Source: an uncultured Ruminococcus sp.
GTDB lineage: Bacteria; Bacillota; Clostridia; Oscillospirales; Acutalibacteraceae
Reading direction: 5' to 3'
DNA: 5,781 bases
Assembly: GCA_902766305.1 (NCBI GenBank)
Contig: CACXDE010000326.1
Span: 1-5,781 of the forward strand
The translations under genes were made by a program, and so were the position numbers. Positions 1 to 4,178 of the stretch are shown piece after piece. Numbering within the stretch: position 1 is the first letter of the stretch; each line of letters opens with the position of its first letter. The notes beneath the pieces were generated by a model. That model was not told the origin of the DNA. It saw only the letters and a list, made by a program, of their open reading frames with translations, and made no database searches.

Positions 1-285
1 ACGCAGTGCATCACCACAATTGCCGAAGACGGCAAAATTATCATAATACCTGTATCCTTTTCTGCCACGATCCATCTGGCGATACTGGACATCACCATGA
101 CAGCAAGGGCATTTATCCTGCTTCTTGTGCTTGAAGGATGATATCAGCTTCTTGTCGGTAAGCTCATAACGTTCATGACAAGCAGTGCAGTATATATCAG
201 CACTTTTCTTTCCTTTGCGGTAAAAGAGAAAATGAGGCATATATGCTTCTATCTCGGAGAAGCATGATTCAACATCTACAAACAT
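1..285 (-). CDS. PcfJ-like protein, N-terminal part (cut by left edge)
   Basis: The first 95 residues of a leftward gene are present; the rest lies beyond base 1. The start ATG at 285 has a good ribosome site (GAGGTGG) a few bases upstream and lies 10 bases after the stop of the preceding gene. The visible part holds a zinc-ribbon pattern, C33-x2-C36 (YCTACHERY) and C59-x2-C62 (CPCC), followed by a basic stretch (QMDRGRKGYRYYDNF). This N-terminal layout is what I know from PcfJ-like proteins, which are widespread in Firmicutes phages and conjugative elements and usually lie directly downstream of a PcfK-like gene, as here. Their molecular function is not established; a DNA-related role is assumed from the zinc ribbon and the replication neighbourhood. 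The family call rests on this ribbon and on the neighbour, so another zinc-ribbon phage protein remains possible. Confidence 0.6.
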   Translation of the reverse strand, partial: MFVDVESCFSEIEAYMPHFLFYRKGKKSADIYCTACHERYELTDKKLISSFKHKKQDKCPCCHGDVQYRQMDRGRKGYRYYDNFAVFGNCGDALR

Positions 286-295
286 ATTTGCCACC

Positions 296-661
296 TCACA
301 GATCACCGAGAAGATCATCAAGCGACACGCTCAGAGCTGTCTTTTCATTCTTTTTCATGGTGATAGGCGGTGTTCCAATATCACCGCAGAGGTCAATAGT
401 CATGCTGAAATGAATATCAGCAGTTGAGAAATAAAATTTCACAGCCTTTCTGTATGCATCCAGGTCTGATATGCTTCCGCCGGTGCCGTTGGCAACAGCG
501 TCCATGCAGTCCTGAAACGTCTTGCCTGACTGTTCAACGGCCTGCTCAAACTCAGGCTCCTGCTCACAGAAGCTCACAAGAGCAGCAGCAACAGACGGTG
601 CCATGACCGCCTGCTTATGTCCTTTGATTTTGCTGTTAATAAAATATTCCTTTGTGTTCAT
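296..661 (-). CDS. PcfK-like / AcrIIA9-family protein
   Basis: This is a 121-residue protein starting MNTKEYFINSKI. I chose the ATG at 661 because AAGGAG lies 8 bases before it. A longer reading from 697 would begin 22 bases inside the upstream gene and lacks such a site. The core (SVAAALVSFCEQEPEFEQA, then DCMDAVANGTGGSISDLDAY and KAVKFYFSTADIHFSMTIDL) resembles, from memory, the family annotated both as PcfK-like and as Cas9 inhibitor AcrIIA9. Some members of that family block type II-A Cas9; others have no tested function. The last 25 residues form a polar linker and an acidic, hydrophobic tip (SLDDLLGDL) that could be a peptide-docking tail. It sits between a replication protein and PcfJ. 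Anti-CRISPR activity of this protein is inference only. Confidence 0.6.
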   Translation of the reverse strand: MNTKEYFINSKIKGHKQAVMAPSVAAALVSFCEQEPEFEQAVEQSGKTFQDCMDAVANGTGGSISDLDAYRKAVKFYFSTADIHFSMTIDLCGDIGTPPITMKKNEKTALSVSLDDLLGDL

Positions 662-675
662 GTTCTTAACTCCTT

Positions 676-1449
676 TCAGAACCGATTCACTAAGCACTTG
701 TACTTCTCGATATCAGGATCAGGTGGATTCTCCGTTTCTAACTCCGGATAAACATCATTCCAGCATTCGCCTTGAAAGTAAGTCTTTCCCTGCTTGATGT
801 ACTGTGCATCATAATCCTTTGTTCTTTCCCTGTACTTGATAATACTATCCTTGACCTTTTTGAAATCACAAGGATCACTCTTGCGTATTCTTGCTTTTCT
901 GTATGCAAGATAAGCATACTTCTTGCCCTCTTTTCGAGGGTATAACTCCCAAAGTTCCTCAAACTCTTTTTCCAAGTCAGGCTTTCCGACACTGACGGCG
1001 GACTTGTCCGCTGATTGATCATTTTTATTTATAACAGTATCAGTAACAGTTACAGTATCAGTAACAGTATCACTCTCTGAATTTTTTGAAATTTCTGAAT
1101 TTTCTGAAAAAACTGAATTGACTGAATTATCTGAAATTGTTGTTTTTTCTGAATCTTCTGAATTGACTGATTTTTCTGAAATATCTGAATTTGACTTAAT
1201 CGTCTTATTCTTCTTGTAATAATCAGCGTTCGCTGCTTTTTTCTTCTGATATTTCTCCTCGTTATCATCAATCTGTGACTTAAAAACACTGAACATGAGT
1301 TTCAGTGGTAAAGAATCTGTTTCGATTTCTTCACCGCTTGCAGCATAATACATCAAAGCCTTGAACAGCTTGCCGCATTCCTCATCGGACAGCATTTCCA
1401 ATTCCCTTATTCGATCGCAAAATACAAGGAAACTCTTTTTTTCTGCCAT
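676..1449 (-). CDS. Phage replication-organiser-like protein (DUF6291-type N-terminus)
   Basis: This 257-residue protein starts MAEKKSF. The ATG at 1449 is preferred over an in-frame GTG at 1458 because GGAG lies 8 bases before the ATG and overlaps the GTG. Three parts can be seen. Residues about 3-75 (FLVFCDRIRELEMLSDEE, GKLFKALMYYAASGEE, then a DNEEKYQKKK stretch) match what I know as DUF6291, common in phage replication modules. Residues about 87-139 are a low-complexity Ser/Asn/Glu then Thr/Val/Asp linker. Residues about 158-240 (EELWELYPRKEGKKYAYLAY, then YIKQGKTYFQGECWNDVY) match the C-terminal module of phage DnaD-like or replisome-organiser proteins, thought to bind DNA or recruit helicase. 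It follows ssb by 33 bases, which supports a replication role. No ATPase or primase motifs are visible. Confidence 0.65.
   Translation of the reverse strand: MAEKKSFLVFCDRIRELEMLSDEECGKLFKALMYYAASGEEIETDSLPLKLMFSVFKSQIDDNEEKYQKKKAANADYYKKNKTIKSNSDISEKSVNSEDSEKTTISDNSVNSVFSENSEISKNSESDTVTDTVTVTDTVINKNDQSADKSAVSVGKPDLEKEFEELWELYPRKEGKKYAYLAYRKARIRKSDPCDFKKVKDSIIKYRERTKDYDAQYIKQGKTYFQGECWNDVYPELETENPPDPDIEKYKCLVNRF
1033..1191 (-). repeat. 9-bp-period repeat coding a Ser/Asn/Glu linker
   Basis: Inside the replication gene, codons follow a three-codon period of the form NNT-TCA-GNN, giving repeated x-Ser-acidic triplets (NSE, ISD, NSV, DSE). This is followed by repeats of GAT-ACT-GTT-ACT coding DTVT. 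About 13 Ser units and about 4 Thr/Val units are visible. The array keeps frame. It is a likely slippage hotspot and would vary in length between related elements. Confidence 0.8.
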
Positions 1450-1482
1450 TGATTCCACTCCATTCTTATTTTATTGTTCTTC

Positions 1483-1974
1483 TCAGAAAGGAACATCACC
1501 ATCTGACAGTATTTCCTCGAAGTCGCTCAGGTTGCCGTATGACACCTGATCCGTTGGTATTCCTGCGTTTTGAGCTGCTTGCACGGCTGCCTGTGCTGTA
1601 CTATTGGCAGCGTTTGCCTGTGCCGGTGCTGCTGTTTGTCCGCTTTTGTTGCTGTCACCACAAAATTCAACCTTTTCAACAAGCATATCAAGTGTATAAT
1701 GCATAATATCAGGATGCTGTCTGTCCTGATAGTTGTTGTTTCTCAGCTGACCTTCGACAGCTATCATCTTGCCTTTGCGAAAGTATTTATTCACAAACTC
1801 AGCAGTCTGCCTCCATGCTATGCACTGGATGAAGTCTGCCTGACGTTCGCCTGTCTGCTTATCTGCATACTGCCTGTTCACAGCGACAGTGAAGCGGCAT
1901 GAAGATATGCCGCTTTGTGTCTGTCTCAGCTCAGGATCAGCTGTCAGTCTGCCTATCAGTATTACTTTGTTCAT
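1483..1974 (-). CDS. ssb: Single-stranded DNA-binding protein
   Basis: This complete 163-residue SSB coats single-stranded DNA during phage replication or recombination and recruits partner proteins. The OB-fold spans about residues 1-108, with the usual start MNKVILIGRLTADPELR, a FTVAVNR strand, the DFIQCIAWRQTAEFV segment and the KGKMIAVEGQLRNNNYQD segment. An Ala/Gln-rich disordered linker follows (about 112-142). The protein ends in the acidic tip DGDVPF, a variant of the canonical DDDIPF used to bind DNA-repair and replication partners. The ATG overlaps the previous gene's stop (ATGA), so translation is probably coupled; only a distant AAGGGGG lies upstream. The length is usual for bacterial and phage SSBs. 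This is probably the phage's own copy, because it is embedded in the early operon. Confidence 0.95.
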   Translation of the reverse strand: MNKVILIGRLTADPELRQTQSGISSCRFTVAVNRQYADKQTGERQADFIQCIAWRQTAEFVNKYFRKGKMIAVEGQLRNNNYQDRQHPDIMHYTLDMLVEKVEFCGDSNKSGQTAAPAQANAANSTAQAAVQAAQNAGIPTDQVSYGNLSDFEEILSDGDVPF

Positions 1975-2240
1975 TTGGTTTCATCCGCCCCCTTATTGGC
2001 TACTTTCTCCCAATATTTTTCCTGATATGCTTTTACTTTTTCGGGATTTGCTGCACGCCATGCTCTCTGATATGCTCTGACGTGTTCGGCGTTCTTTCGG
2101 TTCCATTCTCTTTTATATGCTTTTGCTTTTTCGGGATTTGCTGCATACCGAGCTCTTTGATATGCTTTTCTTTTTTCACTGTTTGCTGCATACCAAGCTC
2201 TATTATATGCTTTTGCTCTTGCTTTTTCTTCTTCAGTCAT
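1971..2240 (-). CDS. Small basic protein of five 15-residue repeats
   Basis: This 89-residue protein has no function I can assign with confidence. After MTEEEKARA it is five units of exactly 15 residues (residues 10-24, 25-39, 40-54, 55-69, 70-84). The consensus is KAYQRAWxAANPEKx, and the last unit is degenerate. It is rich in Lys, Arg, Ala and aromatics and predicts as helical. Similar K-x-Y-x-R-x-W/Y...NPEK repeats occur, to my knowledge, as accessory segments in phage HNH or endonuclease-VII-like proteins, where they may contact DNA. Here no nuclease motif (HNH, GIY-YIG) is present, so the repeat stands alone. AAAGGAG lies 9 bases before the ATG. The gene lies 2 bases after the upstream gene and overlaps ssb by 4 bases, pointing to a replication or recombination setting. 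Confidence 0.75.
   Translation of the reverse strand: MTEEEKARAKAYNRAWYAANSEKRKAYQRARYAANPEKAKAYKREWNRKNAEHVRAYQRAWRAANPEKVKAYQEKYWEKVANKGADETK
1989..2213 (-). repeat. Tandem 45-bp repeats (five units) within a gene
   Basis: The units are 2169-2213, 2124-2168, 2079-2123, 2034-2078 and 1989-2033. Units two and four are the closest; for example, a 20-bp block starting ctttttcggg is identical at 2036-2055 and 2126-2145, exactly two units apart. Unit three (KAYKREWNRKNAEHV) and unit five are diverged. The period matches the 15-residue protein repeat, so the array grew by in-frame duplication. Confidence 0.9.
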
Positions 2241-2242
2241 TT

Positions 2243-2494
2243 CTACTTACTCCTTTCTGATTTCTTTTTTTCGATCATCTTGAATATAATCATCTCAAAA
2301 TGAAATCTCTGCTTATCAGAAAGTATATTCTCGCCCAGTTTTGACTTATATCTTTCATAAAGCGGCCTTATCAGCGGATGATGTATATTGAGCTTATAGC
2401 CGTACTTATTGTACGGAGCATATATCGATGTTTCGTTTTCCTGTTTGAGCTTCGCCTGTTCCTGAGCAATGTCAAACGGTATCCTTCGTCCCAT
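2243..2494 (-). CDS. Conserved-looking phage protein of unknown function
   Basis: This 83-residue protein starts MGRRIPFD. I chose the ATG at 2494 because GGAG lies 5 bases upstream; a TTG reading from 2530 is longer but has no reason to be used. The N-terminus is charged and helical (IAQEQAKLKQENE). The middle, YGYKLNIHHPLIRPLYERYK, and the segment ILSDKQRFHFEMIIFKMIEK look like a compact helical domain that I have seen in Firmicutes phage early regions without a named function. It has no Cys cluster and no membrane segment. It follows the 2527-2754 gene by 32 bases, and that gap holds a perfect palindrome next to the ribosome site. The stop falls just before the next gene, whose ribosome site lies inside this gene's last codons. 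Confidence 0.7.
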   Translation of the reverse strand: MGRRIPFDIAQEQAKLKQENETSIYAPYNKYGYKLNIHHPLIRPLYERYKSKLGENILSDKQRFHFEMIIFKMIEKKKSERSK

Positions 2495-2503
2495 AATGTC
2501 TCC

Positions 2504-2521
2504 TGTGCAGTTGACTGCACA
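2504..2521. promoter_or_regulatory. Perfect 8-bp-arm palindrome beside a ribosome site
   Basis: TGTGCAGT and ACTGCACA are perfectly complementary arms separated by 2 bp. In the leftward mRNA, the hairpin's last base is followed at once by GGAG, the ribosome site of the 2243-2494 gene. It could tune translation of that gene, mark an mRNA-processing site, or be a protein-binding dyad. No U-tract follows, so it is not a terminator. Confidence 0.5.
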
Positions 2522-2526
2522 AACCG

Positions 2527-2754
2527 TCAAAGGTATTTGAGTACGTCCCTTGCGAGTGCAGAAAGGCTATCGCCTGTGACGTTGACAGGCTTCATATGCT
2601 CGCCTGTGCTTGTACGCCATACTATTATGACTGTCTCTTCTCCGCTCTCATGCAGCTTATATACAAGCCGCAGAACGTCTTTATCAATGCCCTTGACCAG
2701 ATTCAGCAGTTCGCGATTGCAGAAATTCCGCTTCTGCTCATGTGTTTCGTTCAT
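2527..2754 (-). CDS. Small phage protein of unknown function
   Basis: This 75-residue protein starts at ATG 2754, which overlaps the stop of the upstream gene as ATGA. A moderate GGCGG lies about 6 bases before it. I do not recognise a family. The first half (NETHEQKRNFCNRELLNLVKG) looks helical. The second half (ETVIIVWRTSTGEHMKPVNV) looks like two beta strands, and a final helix ends in LSALARDVLKYL. It has one Cys, no metal cluster, no signal peptide and no membrane span. The tight overlap with the upstream gene supports it as a real, coupled gene. Nothing in the sequence gives its role beyond membership of the early operon. Confidence 0.7.
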   Translation of the reverse strand: MNETHEQKRNFCNRELLNLVKGIDKDVLRLVYKLHESGEETVIIVWRTSTGEHMKPVNVTGDSLSALARDVLKYL

Positions 2755-2999
2755 ATCTCGCCGCCTACTCCTCTTTTTTCATAGATAGCTATGAGAACAT
2801 CACGCTCTCTTTCAAGATTCTCCCTGAGGTCATACATGAGCATTGTTTCTGCTGCTATGTCAATTATGGTTTCAGGCTCACTGTGAACCGAATCAATGAC
2901 ACCTGCTGCATGATATGTTCTGACTATCTCATTGGCAACGTCTAAGATTTTGCTGTATTCTTCATCTTTCAGATTTACTTTGATTATCAGCTCTTTCAT
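2751..2999 (-). CDS. Small phage protein of unknown function
   Basis: This 82-residue acidic protein starts MKELIIKVNLKDEEYSKILD. GAGGG lies about 8 bases before the ATG at 2999. An N-terminal beta strand is followed by mainly helical segments, the longest being AAETMLMYDLRENLERERDV, which has coiled-coil-like charge spacing. There is no known catalytic or metal motif. It lies 12 bases after the Cys-rich gene and overlaps the next gene by 4 bases. Phage operons often encode such adaptor-sized proteins; this one could act by binding another protein, but that is only a guess from its shape. Confidence 0.7.
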   Translation of the reverse strand: MKELIIKVNLKDEEYSKILDVANEIVRTYHAAGVIDSVHSEPETIIDIAAETMLMYDLRENLERERDVLIAIYEKRGVGGEI

Positions 3000-3011
3000 G
3001 GCAGCGCCCTC

Positions 3012-3185
3012 TCAGTTCTCAGTATAATACTGGCAGTTCGGGTCACACTCACAACTGTCTGTATCATACGCATTCTTCAGCGGACAATAGTCCATTTCGA
3101 TTGGATGTACATCATCAACGGTACATACTGCATTATCAGGGACTGTATATCCCTTGATACTGCCGTCCTTAAAAAAACAGATCAT
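3012..3185 (-). CDS. Cys-rich 57-residue protein
   Basis: This protein starts MICFFKDG at ATG 3185, with AAGGAG 7 bases upstream. A longer TTG reading from 3221 would run through the upstream gene's end and is rejected. Its six cysteines are at residues 3, 21, 34, 45, 47 and 51. The last four, in DYCPLKNAY and SCECDPNCQYY, form a C-x10-C-x-C-x3-C pattern that could bind zinc or another metal. Small Cys-cluster proteins of this style are frequent in Clostridia phage early operons, and I know no function for them. Only 2 bases separate its start from the upstream stop (TAAGGATG), so translation is very likely coupled. A run of seven A/T bases near codons 4-6 is a possible slippage point. Confidence 0.65.
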   Translation of the reverse strand: MICFFKDGSIKGYTVPDNAVCTVDDVHPIEMDYCPLKNAYDTDSCECDPNCQYYTEN

Positions 3186-3187
3186 CC

Positions 3188-3355
3188 TTATTCTCCTTTC
3201 TTGATACCTCCGCCCCGACAAATCCAGAAGTAATAAAAGTCAAGCTGTTCCGAGGTACAGCCGCACTCTATATCTTCGGGTTCGAGATAAACTGCTGATC
3301 TGTGCATTGCTGCAAGCTTTGCAAGAATCTTCACAGCCTTATCTCGCTCTGTCAT
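3188..3355 (-). CDS. Small 55-residue phage protein
   Basis: The reading frame MTERDKAVKILAKLAAM... ends ...GGGIKKGE. GGAG lies 8 bases before the ATG at 3355, inside a strong AAGGAAGGAG stretch, which argues for real translation. An amphipathic helix (residues about 4-20) is followed by an acidic turn and C-G-C (31-33), an aromatic block (DFYYFWIC) and a Gly-rich tail; its cysteines are 31, 33 and 46. I know no family. Its 5' end overlaps the end of the membrane-protein gene by 17 bases, and its stop is 2 bases before the next ATG, so it fits the chain of coupled genes. It fills an otherwise unexplained gap in the operon. Confidence 0.6.
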   Translation of the reverse strand: MTERDKAVKILAKLAAMHRSAVYLEPEDIECGCTSEQLDFYYFWICRGGGIKKGE

Positions 3356-3467
3356 GGCTTCGCTCCTTCCTTCGGCGCTCCCTGAGCACAGAAGTGATCA
3401 CCTTGAAACAGTACGCTTCGATATAAATCAATCCAAGCAGTACTATTACGAATAATGCTCCTATCAT
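3339..3467 (-). CDS. Small single-span membrane protein (42 residues)
   Basis: The protein begins MIGALFVIVLLGLIYIEAYC, a hydrophobic helix of about 18 residues long enough to cross the membrane. It ends in a strongly basic tail (LRERRRKERSHDRAR) that would stay in the cytoplasm by the positive-inside rule. AGGTG lies 6 bases before the ATG at 3467, and the gene starts 9 bases after the stop of the HTH gene. Phage early operons often carry such mini membrane proteins, which may alter the host membrane or exclude other phages; no specific role can be read here. Because it is short, it could be chance, but the start site, hydrophobic pattern and position all agree. Confidence 0.55.
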   Translation of the reverse strand: MIGALFVIVLLGLIYIEAYCFKVITSVLRERRRKERSHDRAR

Positions 3468-3476
3468 GTTTAGCAC

Positions 3477-3722
3477 CTATCCTATTTTTAATTCTCCATC
3501 CACCAGCTTCACGAAGTCTATTCGGCAGTACTGTGCTATTGCCCTAAGATCGTCATAGCTGAAACGCCGCCAAGGTTCTTTCATGCGGTTTGTCCATGTG
3601 TTTATGGATACTCCCAGCACTTCCGAAAGCTCGGCTACTGTAAAGATTTGCTGTATCAGCCTCAGATTGTGCTCTAAGCGCTGATGATCTCTTGCTCTTG
3701 CCTTGCATTCGGCTGCGGTCAT
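3477..3722 (-). CDS. HTH DNA-binding protein, phage early regulator
   Basis: This 81-residue protein has GAGGTG 5 bases before the ATG at 3722. Residues about 26-48 (FTVAELSEVLGVSINTWTNR) read as a helix-turn-helix: AELSEVLG first helix, a VS turn, then INTWTNRMKE as the recognition helix. The segment YDDLRAIAQYCRIDFVKLV matches the trailing helices of XRE-like domains. The basic N-terminus (KARARDHQRLEHNLRLI) could help bind DNA or form dimers. As the second gene of the leftward operon, behind the Cro-like gene, it is likely an early regulator or an excisionase-like accessory factor. A candidate dyad operator at 3743-3766 lies just upstream, so it may control itself. The exact family is not identified. 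Confidence 0.7.
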   Translation of the reverse strand: MTAAECKARARDHQRLEHNLRLIQQIFTVAELSEVLGVSINTWTNRMKEPWRRFSYDDLRAIAQYCRIDFVKLVDGELKIG

Positions 3723-3742
3723 AAAATCACCTCGTCGTGTTG

Positions 3743-3766
3743 TAATGTATTGTTTTTAATACATTA
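3743..3766. promoter_or_regulatory. Inverted repeat upstream of the second HTH gene
   Basis: The arms TAATGTATT (3743-3751) and AATACATTA (3758-3766) are perfect 9-bp complements around GTTTTT. The site overlaps the stop of the Cro-like gene and ends 21 bases before the next start. No U-tract follows on either strand, so a protein-binding operator is more likely than a terminator. It matches neither operator family in the main control region. Confidence 0.5.
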
Positions 3767-3970
3767 TTCGGTTGTTGTTTCTGTTATCAACTCTTCCGGT
3801 GTCACGTCCAGAACCTTTGCAAGCTGATTCAGAGTGTTGATGTGTGGCTTTCGCTTACCATTCTCATAATATGAGATTGACGCAGGTGTCACGTTAGTAA
3901 GTTCTGCCAGTTCTTCCGCTGTCAATCCTTTTTTTATCCTGAGATACTGTAATTTGTCAGGAAATTTCAT
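3764..3970 (-). CDS. Cro-like XRE-family regulator, first gene of the leftward operon
   Basis: This 68-residue protein is almost entirely one HTH_3/XRE domain. LQYLRIKKGL is helix 1, TAEELAELTNV is helix 2, TPASISYYENGKRKP is the recognition helix with its typical tail, and INTLNQLAKVLDVTPEEL gives helices 4-5. It has no dimerisation or protease domain, as in phage Cro proteins and short regulators. It is the first gene transcribed from the leftward promoter and faces the repressor gene, which is the classic Cro position. Its ATG at 3970 is the only possible start because an in-frame stop lies just upstream. The ribosome site AAGGAG sits 13 bases away, farther than for its neighbours, so it may be translated weakly. 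Likely targets are the dyads in 3999-4178; which of them is unknown. Confidence 0.85.
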   Translation of the reverse strand: MKFPDKLQYLRIKKGLTAEELAELTNVTPASISYYENGKRKPHINTLNQLAKVLDVTPEELITETTTE

Positions 3971-3998
3971 AAAAGATTAACATCTCCTTTACTAAAAA

Positions 3999-4011
3999 TT
4001 AACTTTGTTAA
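3999..4011. promoter_or_regulatory. Operator-like dyad B1 (TTAACTTTGTTAA)
   Basis: This perfect 5-bp-arm palindrome around TTT ends 1 bp before the TTGACA -35 box of the rightward promoter at 4013. The same dyad recurs at 4112-4124 with one central change. Its position could let a bound regulator activate or block that promoter. Confidence 0.5.
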
Positions 4012-4012
4012 G

Positions 4013-4041
4013 TTGACAAGTATAAAAAAACAAGCTATAAT
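4013..4041 (+). promoter_or_regulatory. Consensus sigma-A promoter, rightward (P1)
   Basis: TTGACA (4013-4018), a 17-bp spacer and TATAAT (4036-4041) match the housekeeping consensus perfectly. The predicted start near 4048 is about 200 bases before the repressor ATG, and no convincing gene lies between. It points straight at the leftward promoter, so it would make a long-leader repressor transcript that is antisense to the leader of the leftward operon. Confidence 0.75.
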
Positions 4042-4072
4042 TAAAGTAGTATATCATAATACTTGTATAGCT
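4024..4072 (-). terminator. Possible attenuator hairpin in the leftward leader
   Basis: In the leftward transcript, AGCTATA (4072-4066) can pair with TATAGCT (4039-4033). The loop holds an inner AGTAT/ATACT pairing, and TG plus seven U (4030-4024) follow. The stem is short and AU-rich, so this is a weak terminator candidate. It competes with the hairpin at 4061-4090, as the two share bases 4066-4067. Confidence 0.25.
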
Positions 4073-4090
4073 GTCACCGCTGTTACAAGT
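4061..4090. promoter_or_regulatory. Inverted repeat ACTTGTA...TACAAGT in the control region
   Basis: Perfect 7-bp arms (4061-4067 and 4084-4090) flank 16 bp. A related ACAAGTAT at 4016-4023 overlaps the -35 of P1 and is an exact complement of 4059-4066. It could be a third operator type or an RNA hairpin in either transcript. Confidence 0.35.
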
Positions 4091-4111
4091 CGTTTCTTTA
4101 TACCCTTACAC

Positions 4112-4124
4112 TTAACTCTGTTAA
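4112..4124. promoter_or_regulatory. Operator-like dyad B2 (TTAACTCTGTTAA)
   Basis: This is the same dyad as B1 with one central base changed. It begins 1 bp past the leftward -10 box and is centred on the predicted leftward start near 4119. A protein bound here would block the leftward promoter. B1 and B2 are 113 bp apart, centre to centre. Confidence 0.55.
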
Positions 4125-4125
4125 T

Positions 4126-4154
4126 ATTATATTACGCAAATTACGTAAAGTCAA
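4126..4154 (-). promoter_or_regulatory. Leftward early promoter
   Basis: On the minus strand, TTGACT (4154-4149), a 17-bp spacer and TATAAT (4131-4126) make a near-perfect sigma-A promoter with a start near 4119. It is the only strong promoter seen for the whole leftward operon, and leaves a leader of about 150 bases before the Cro-like gene. The spacer is exactly operator A1, and operator B2 covers the start. Confidence 0.8.
4132..4148. promoter_or_regulatory. Operator A1 within the leftward promoter spacer
   Basis: TTACGCAAATTACGTAA is a near-palindrome (one mismatched pair around a central A/T). Its 15-bp core TACGCAAWTTACGTA recurs at 4163-4177 in the same orientation with one base change. 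It fills the 17-bp spacer of the leftward promoter exactly, so binding would exclude RNA polymerase. The repressor at 4246-4575 is the likely ligand (inference). Confidence 0.65.
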
Positions 4155-4161
4155 TATAAAA

Positions 4162-4178
4162 ATACGCAATTTACGTAT
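4162..4178. promoter_or_regulatory. Operator A2 over the rightward -35 box
   Basis: ATACGCAATTTACGTAT shares the core of A1, and its A/T flanks extend the dyad to 4158-4182. Its centre is exactly 30 bp from that of A1, close to three helical turns, which favours side-by-side binding on one DNA face. It covers the -35 box of the repressor's near promoter and lies just upstream of the leftward -35. Confidence 0.65.

Noticed and set aside
1050..1289. Minus-strand 79-codon frame rich in Gln, Ile and Lys
   Set aside because: It is a frame-shifted shadow of the 9-bp repeat linker in the replication gene.
1989..2213. CRISPR-like array
   Set aside because: The repeats are contiguous with no unique spacers and keep a protein frame, so they are a coding tandem repeat.
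1899..2303. Plus-strand 134-codon hydrophobic frame rich in Phe, Cys and Ile
   Set aside because: It is the antisense image of the 45-bp repeat gene; the apparent membrane repeats come from reverse reading of Lys/Ala codons.
3964..3983. Tiny leader peptide MLIFYEIS before the Cro-like gene
   Set aside because: Its ATG directly abuts GGAG with no spacing, so ribosomes are unlikely to start there.
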